64,000 nt of DNA. Origin: Acinetobacter pittii. GTDB taxonomy: Bacteria > Pseudomonadota > Gammaproteobacteria > Pseudomonadales > Moraxellaceae. This document shows, piece by piece, positions 59,389-64,000 of the stretch (position 1 is the stretch's first letter; each line of letters starts with the position of its first letter). Made by a program: the position numbers and the translations under genes. The notes below the pieces were generated by a model that was given only the letters and a program-made list of their open reading frames with translations, did no database searches and was not told where the DNA came from. The DNA lies in assembly GCF_034064985.1 (NCBI RefSeq), contig NZ_CP139249.1, positions 2,914,001 through 2,978,000 of the forward strand. Direction: 5' to 3'.

Positions 59389-60708
59389 TTAAGAGTATTT
59401 TTTATCTTCCACTATCTCGTCATCATCTTCAGGAGTTAGAGCAGGCTTTTGCTCCGTATGCTCATGTTCTGCTACATGCTTGTCAGCAAGTTTTTCGAGG
59501 CCCTGATGAACATTTTCCTGAATTTTCTCTTCACTCTTTTCGCTTTCGGTAGGCTTTAACACAATAGAAACTTTTGAAATCACATTATGATTTTCTACTT
59601 TATGATGATGAGCAGCATGAATATTGCCATCTTCGCCTACATTTAAAAGTCTTGGGCTCGCTTTTTGGATGAGTGTAACGGCAGCATAATAAGCCTGTAG
59701 CGGAGATAAATGCTCACTTGGATGTTCATTTAAATAGTGTCTTGCAGCTCCGAAAATTGCTTGAGCTTTATGACCTACATCTTCTTGTAATTTCCAGCTA
59801 TACACTGCGCTTAAAACAGCACCAGCAACGGGGGTAAATTTACTAAAAGCAGACAATTTAGGAATACGGTTTAACCAATCCCATTTAAACTCGCCGTCTT
59901 CATTTACCAGCCAATTTTTTAAAGTGTCTATATCTGTGGTTGAACCCAACACTTGCTGAAATTGATGAATATCTTGGGTTTCCAACATGTTTCGTAAGGT
60001 TTTCAAAGCCAATAAAAGAGTTTGCTTTTCGGCGATGAGACTAATATCAACTTCTTTAAAAATAAACTCTACAACATCTTGATCAGTAGCTTCTAAAAGA
60101 TCGAAGCCATGTGATCTTCCTGTTTGATAAATAGTTCTTAAAACCAAAACCAATGAAACTGGAATATCTACAGCTGCACCCACAACACCAGAGATACCTG
60201 TAATTGCACCCTGTACAGTCGCAATAAGCTTGTTTTGTTCAATAAGTGCCTGACTTAAACGTTGAGAACGGCCTGTATCTTTAGTTAATTCAAATAAATC
60301 TTTAGCTCCCGCTTCTTCTAGGATTTTTTCAGTTAAGGTACTTTTTGAACTAAAGTCATTTAGCCAATCAAATAAATAGCCTGAGATTTTTTCATCCCAA
60401 TCCGGTGAAAGAAAAGTGGCAACGCCATTTACTTTTTTAAAATGTCGACCAAATACCTGACGTGTGACTTTTGGTAAATGTTCTCTTAGCATTTGTTGAG
60501 GACTTTCATATTGCTCAACTTCAAATGGGCTTTTTGTTCTCGATCTACCTTCAACAGTTTTTCCAGTTGGGATGGGTTCAATTACCTTACTGACGTCACC
60601 TGATTGGTTCTGTTGCAAGATACTCAATCCTGTAGAACTGAGCTTTTTAGCCACTCCGAAGACCTGAGAAAACAAATTGTCAGATTGATTATTATTAAAT
60701 TTTGTCAT
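59389..60708 (-). CDS. EcsC-family protein
   Basis: 439 residues from ATG 60708 (GAGG six bases upstream). A basic N-terminal part precedes the EcsC domain (about 130-330): DLFELTKDTGRSQRLSQALIEQNKLIATVQGAITGISGVVGAAVDIPVSLVL-type region with two hydrophobic patches, then KLSAFSKFTPVAGAVLSAVYSW and the GHKAQAIFGAARHYLNE end. The C-terminal 70 residues are acidic and low in complexity. EcsC was named from a Bacillus ABC-transporter operon; its function is unknown. Single gene. Confidence 0.82.
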   Translation of the reverse strand: MTKFNNNQSDNLFSQVFGVAKKLSSTGLSILQQNQSGDVSKVIEPIPTGKTVEGRSRTKSPFEVEQYESPQQMLREHLPKVTRQVFGRHFKKVNGVATFLSPDWDEKISGYLFDWLNDFSSKSTLTEKILEEAGAKDLFELTKDTGRSQRLSQALIEQNKLIATVQGAITGISGVVGAAVDIPVSLVLVLRTIYQTGRSHGFDLLEATDQDVVEFIFKEVDISLIAEKQTLLLALKTLRNMLETQDIHQFQQVLGSTTDIDTLKNWLVNEDGEFKWDWLNRIPKLSAFSKFTPVAGAVLSAVYSWKLQEDVGHKAQAIFGAARHYLNEHPSEHLSPLQAYYAAVTLIQKASPRLLNVGEDGNIHAAHHHKVENHNVISKVSIVLKPTESEKSEEKIQENVHQGLEKLADKHVAEHEHTEQKPALTPEDDDEIVEDKKYS

Positions 60709-60891
60709 CAAGTACCTCGATTTTTTAATTTATCTAATTAGAGATAAATACTAGGTGGAATGTGGATTTATCTCAACTTGAATGTGTGTATTTTAGTTAA
60801 CCCTAAATGCAACATACTATGTATTTGGTTATTTTTTTTAAATGTAAAATTGTCATAAAGATTTGCCATAAGAAATAAAAAACCTTTCTGC

Positions 60892-60964
60892 TATCATGTT
60901 AACAACGAAAAACATGAGTCTCGTTTTCTTACAGCTATATTCTCCTATTCATTTTCATAGCTGT
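60892..60964 (+). promoter_or_regulatory. fabB promoter and structured 5' leader
   Basis: An extended -10 TGCTATCAT (TATCAT at 60892-60897) precedes a leader of about 110 bases. The leader holds an inverted repeat, ACAGCTAT (60931-60938) with ATAGCTGT (60957-60964). A regulator operator or an mRNA hairpin is possible. Confidence 0.45.
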
Positions 60965-61007
60965 TGAACACGATAGACTCTTAATATCACCATAAAGGGA
61001 CCTGTAG

Positions 61008-62237
61008 ATGAAACGTGTTGTAATCACTGGTATGGGTATTAACTCATGTATCGGTAACTCTTTAGAAGCAGTTACTCACTCACTTCAAAATGGAATCTCC
61101 GGGACACGTTTTAACCCAACTTATGCTGAACTCAATTTTAAAAGTCATGTTAGCGCTGCTGCAGACCAAGATTTTGATAATATCGATCGTAAATTAAAAC
61201 GCTTTATGGGCGTATGTGCGATGTATGCTTACAACGCTGCTGTAGCTGCAGTTGAACATGCAGGACTTACTCCTGAGCAACTTAGCGGTAATCCACGTTA
61301 TGGTATTGCAGGTGGTTCAGGTGGTGGTTCAACTGCTTCTGTTGTTGAAATGACAGAATTATTAGAAACTAAAGGTGCACGTAAAGTAGGCCCATTCTTC
61401 GTACCGCGTAACATGTCAAACACCATTACTGCAAACGTCGGTGTTGCATTTAAACTACAAGGTATTTCACATACTATTACAAGTGCTTGCGCAACTTCTG
61501 CAGATGCAATTGGTTATGCGTACAACTTGATTCAACTTGGCAAACAAGATCTTATGCTTGCTGGTGGCGGCGAAGAAGATCACTGGTCTCAAAGTTTATT
61601 GTTTGATGCAATGGGCGCACTTTGCTCAAAATATAACGACTCTCCAGAAACAGCATCTCGCCCATATTCAGCAGACCGTGACGGCTTCGTTATTGCTGGC
61701 GGTGGTGGTTTCGTAGTACTTGAATCACTTGAGCATGCACAAGCACGTGGTGCGAACATTTTAGCTGAAGTTGTTGGTTATGCTGCTAACAGTGATGGTG
61801 CAGACATGGTTGCTCCAAGCGGCGAAGGTGCTACACGTTGTGTATTAATGGCACTTGAAGAAGCTAAGCAACATGGCGTAGAAAAAATTGACTATGTAAA
61901 TACACATGGTACTTCTACTCCAGCGGGTGACATTACCGAACTTAAAGCAATGGAACGTGCATTTGGTGAAGGTAAGGTACCTCCTCTTAGCTCGACCAAA
62001 TCGATGACAGGCCATAGCTTGGGTGCAGCCGGTGTACAAGAAGCTATTTACTCTGTACTAATGATGCAAAATGACTTTATTGCACCAAACATCAACGTGA
62101 CTGAACTTGATGAAGGCGCAAAACCTTTTGATATCGTACTTGAAAAACGTGATGCAAAATTGAATACTGTAATGAGTAACAGTTTTGGCTTTGGCGGTGT
62201 TAACGCTTGCCTTATTTTCAAGAAGTGGGATGCATAA
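61008..62237 (+). CDS. fabB: Beta-ketoacyl-ACP synthase I
   Basis: 409 residues. KAS I/II catalytic triad C161 (TSACATSA), H300 (VNTHGTSTPAGD) and H336 (SMTGHSLGAAG), and the final NSFGFGGVNACLIF. MKRVVITGMGINSCIG and the short gap region match FabB rather than FabF. It elongates acyl chains and is needed for unsaturated fatty acids. No fabA adjacent. hemJ follows 18 bases later. Confidence 0.93.
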   Translation: MKRVVITGMGINSCIGNSLEAVTHSLQNGISGTRFNPTYAELNFKSHVSAAADQDFDNIDRKLKRFMGVCAMYAYNAAVAAVEHAGLTPEQLSGNPRYGIAGGSGGGSTASVVEMTELLETKGARKVGPFFVPRNMSNTITANVGVAFKLQGISHTITSACATSADAIGYAYNLIQLGKQDLMLAGGGEEDHWSQSLLFDAMGALCSKYNDSPETASRPYSADRDGFVIAGGGGFVVLESLEHAQARGANILAEVVGYAANSDGADMVAPSGEGATRCVLMALEEAKQHGVEKIDYVNTHGTSTPAGDITELKAMERAFGEGKVPPLSSTKSMTGHSLGAAGVQEAIYSVLMMQNDFIAPNINVTELDEGAKPFDIVLEKRDAKLNTVMSNSFGFGGVNACLIFKKWDA

Positions 62238-62255
62238 TCCCACCTAGGATTATCG

Positions 62256-62708
62256 ATGGATGCACCTTCTGATGCTTTTTTGTGGGTAAAAGCATTACAT
62301 ATTATTGCCGTGGTTTGTTGGTTCGCTGCTTTGTTCTACTTACCACGTCTATATGTTTATCATGCTATGAGTGAAGATGCTGCAAGTCATCAACGCTTTG
62401 AGGTAATGGAACGTAAGTTGTACCGTGGAATTATGTGGCCTTCGATGATTGCTACATTAATAACCGCGCATTTCCTAGTAGATTGGGGTGATGCAACTCG
62501 ACATTATCATCAAGCCACATGGTTTTACCTCAAAGTTGGATTAGTGGCTTTATTAGTGATTTACCATTTGGTATGTGGCTATTATCGTAAAAAGCTCATC
62601 GGAAATGCTCACTATAAATCACATAAGTTCTGGCGATTCTTTAATGAAATGCCAACCTTAATTTTATTTGCTGTTGTGATTTTAGTTGTTGTAAAGCCTC
62701 AGTTTTAA
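62256..62708 (+). CDS. hemJ: Protoporphyrinogen IX oxidase HemJ
   Basis: 150 residues, four membrane spans. The conserved His and Arg of the family are seen: WVKALHIIAVVCWFAALFYLPRLYVYHA, MERKLYRGIMWPSMIATLITAHFLV, WFYLKVGLVALLVIYHLVCGYY, and the C-terminal RFFNEMPTLILFAVVILVVVKP. It makes protoporphyrin IX in bacteria lacking HemG and HemY. Probably cotranscribed with fabB; its stop lies in the terminator stem. Confidence 0.94.
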   Translation: MDAPSDAFLWVKALHIIAVVCWFAALFYLPRLYVYHAMSEDAASHQRFEVMERKLYRGIMWPSMIATLITAHFLVDWGDATRHYHQATWFYLKVGLVALLVIYHLVCGYYRKKLIGNAHYKSHKFWRFFNEMPTLILFAVVILVVVKPQF

Positions 62709-62719
62709 CTGGGGCTTTT
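62693..62719 (+). terminator. Terminator of fabB-hemJ
   Basis: AAAGCCTCAGT, TTTA loop, ACTGGGGCTTTT overlapping the hemJ stop codon. Confidence 0.8.
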
Positions 62720-62869
62720 GCTTTTCTTATCCAAGAATTCTTTTATTCATCTTAATAAAATGCACAATCTATTCAAACAATTATATTTTTCAAAACAGAA
62801 CTATAAAATTAATCAATACCCTACCTCTTTATTTAGCAATACCTAATCTATACTATGCTAAAGAAATAG

Positions 62870-63430
62870 ATGAACTCATTTAATGGCAAAGCTATGCTAA
62901 TTTTTAATGCCTTTAAACGCTTAATCCATACACCATTTATTCTTATTACACTTTTTATTTTCCGTCACTTAAAAAACTATCCGATTAGACATTTGACTAG
63001 TCAAGAAAAATTATTGGCACAAATGGTTTTCGGCGACATGCTTGATTGCGAACGGCCTAAAATTATTGCTACGCGCTACCTCCCTTGGCAGAGTTGCGGT
63101 ATTTTCATGGCCCCAAATGGGAATATTTATGTCAATCCTGCTGATTACAGCGAAAATTACGCTCTAGAATCCAAGTTTATGCAGGGTATTTTTATTCACG
63201 AACTCACACACGTCATGCAATATCAAAAAGGTATTCATGTACTACTTAAAGGTGCTTTATTACAATCAGCTTATTACCTGAGCTTTAAAAGTTACAATCC
63301 CTACAAATATACCTACCACCCTGATAAAGCATTTAGTACGTATAATATTGAACAGCAAGGCGAAATTGCGCGCGACATTTGCTCTGGAAAAATCCCGAAT
63401 ATTATCTGTTCACCTCAACTTCATTTGTAA
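62870..63430 (+). CDS. Small zincin-like protein (HELTH motif)
   Basis: 186 residues. A hydrophobic helix (FILITLFIFRHL) lies near 23-34. H110-E111-L-T-H114 in FIHELTHVMQYQKGIH is a gluzincin-type HExxH, preceded by SCGIFMAPNGNIYVNPADYS. A later EQQGEIARDI helix offers a possible third ligand. Similar proteins are annotated as vgr-related or DUF4157-like; the substrate is unknown. The start is uncertain (another ATG at 62894). The gap to nadE (63431-63815) holds no recognised gene. Confidence 0.72.
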   Translation: MNSFNGKAMLIFNAFKRLIHTPFILITLFIFRHLKNYPIRHLTSQEKLLAQMVFGDMLDCERPKIIATRYLPWQSCGIFMAPNGNIYVNPADYSENYALESKFMQGIFIHELTHVMQYQKGIHVLLKGALLQSAYYLSFKSYNPYKYTYHPDKAFSTYNIEQQGEIARDICSGKIPNIICSPQLHL

Positions 63431-63815
63431 CTAAATAATCAATCTCGCTTTGAACGTAACATTTCGTGCGTAATGTAAATGAGAATTCTTATAAAACAGA
63501 AATACTTATCTAAACTATAAAAGTGCGCTTATTCAATTCAAATTATTGAAAAAAATAGAACAGGCTTATTCCAAATTAGCTTGTGATAAGGCAGTATACA
63601 AACGATAAAAATAATGAAGCCTGTTTCTATTCTATACAGAAAATCTCGTTATTTTTACGCAGAAAATATGGGATTGGTATATATTATTGATCTTGACATT
63701 TTTGTTTACTATTTTAATTGTTTACTATCGTATCATACACATCGTTGAAAAATTATATCCATAAAAATCAACACTGTGTGTATCTATATTCGTTATGATC
63801 TAGGATTAGGTTTGA

Positions 63816-64000
63816 ATGAAAAGTTTTAAAGTTGCCCTTGCTCAGTTTTCTCCGCATATTGGCAATATTGACTCAAACACCCAAAAGATGATTGAGCAAG
63901 TAAATCAGGCGAAAAAACAAGACGCTGACCTGATTATTTTTCCCGAGCTTTCTGTTATTGGTTATCCAGCTGAAGATCTATTGTTACGTCCAAATTTAAA
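63816..64000 (+). CDS. nadE: Glutamine-dependent NAD+ synthetase, 5' part
   Basis: 61 full codons before the window ends, starting MKSFKVALAQFSPHIGNID with AGG upstream. The N-terminal nitrilase-type glutaminase is visible up to DLIIFPELSVIGYPAEDLLLR, where the Glu of PEL is the catalytic base. This matches the two-domain NadE. The synthetase domain lies beyond the window. Confidence 0.9.
   Translation, partial: MKSFKVALAQFSPHIGNIDSNTQKMIEQVNQAKKQDADLIIFPELSVIGYPAEDLLLRPNL

Noticed and set aside
63614-63748. ATG-started 44-codon ORF before nadE
   Set aside because: No ribosome site or recognisable feature; the competing frame with the membrane helix is more gene-like but lacks a start.

Overview
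The window is a chromosomal segment of an Acinetobacter, most likely the A. calcoaceticus-baumannii complex. This rests on the low GC content, the gene set and order (hemB-thiO, sbcDC, pilTU, fur/bamE, minCDE, ftsK/trxB, aat-bpt, the str operon), and a tmRNA whose reading frame encodes a tag ending ANDETYALAA. The species call is inference; no search was possible.

Region 1 (1 to about 9.85 kb) is the right part of an integrated mobile element beside the 3' end of the tmRNA gene ssrA. Next to ssrA lies a P4-type tyrosine integrase, then an unrecognised gene. A tightly packed leftward operon follows: AlpA-like regulator, small helix-turn-helix protein, BRO-N protein, four small unknown genes and a DUF927 primase/helicase-like ATPase. 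After it comes an AT-rich stretch with twelve GTGGACA repeats in a mirror-like layout (candidate origin) and a phage-type SSB. This matches a phage-satellite replication module. Beyond it, facing the other way, is a three-gene cargo cluster (1-2046), cut by the window edge. Its last gene carries a PD-(D/E)XK-like nuclease signature, making it a candidate undescribed defence or conflict system. The left end of the element is outside the window.

Region 2 (9.85-34.5 kb) is core chromosome: ssrA, a lipoprotein-type gamma-glutamyltransferase, an EmrAB-type efflux pump, a thioesterase, hemB-thiO, an epimerase-like protein, a structured intergenic element that looks like a free-standing small RNA (about 19940-20114), VOC and OsmC proteins, sbcD-sbcC, the PLP homeostasis protein YggS, pilT-pilU, fur and bamE back to back, an NSS-like membrane protein coupled to rnfH, bacteriohemerythrin, a class II glutamine amidotransferase and an OlsB-like acyltransferase.

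Region 3 (34.5-54.5 kb) holds argB with a phosphomannomutase, rep-dut, an OmpA-like lipoprotein, a PlsC-type acyltransferase followed by a voltage-sensor-like membrane protein, minCDE, a LysE exporter, ftsK and trxB back to back, the N-degron transferases aat and bpt, rimI, and two tandem PF10118 ferritin-like proteins.

Region 4 (54.5-64 kb) is the str operon on the minus strand (rpsL-rpsG-fusA-tuf) with a clear sigma-70 promoter, a possible S7 control hairpin and a possible 20-codon ORF between rpsG and fusA. It is followed by an EcsC-family protein, fabB-hemJ, a small zincin-like protein and the start of a glutamine-dependent NAD+ synthetase. Many core operons end in obvious intrinsic terminators, which are listed.
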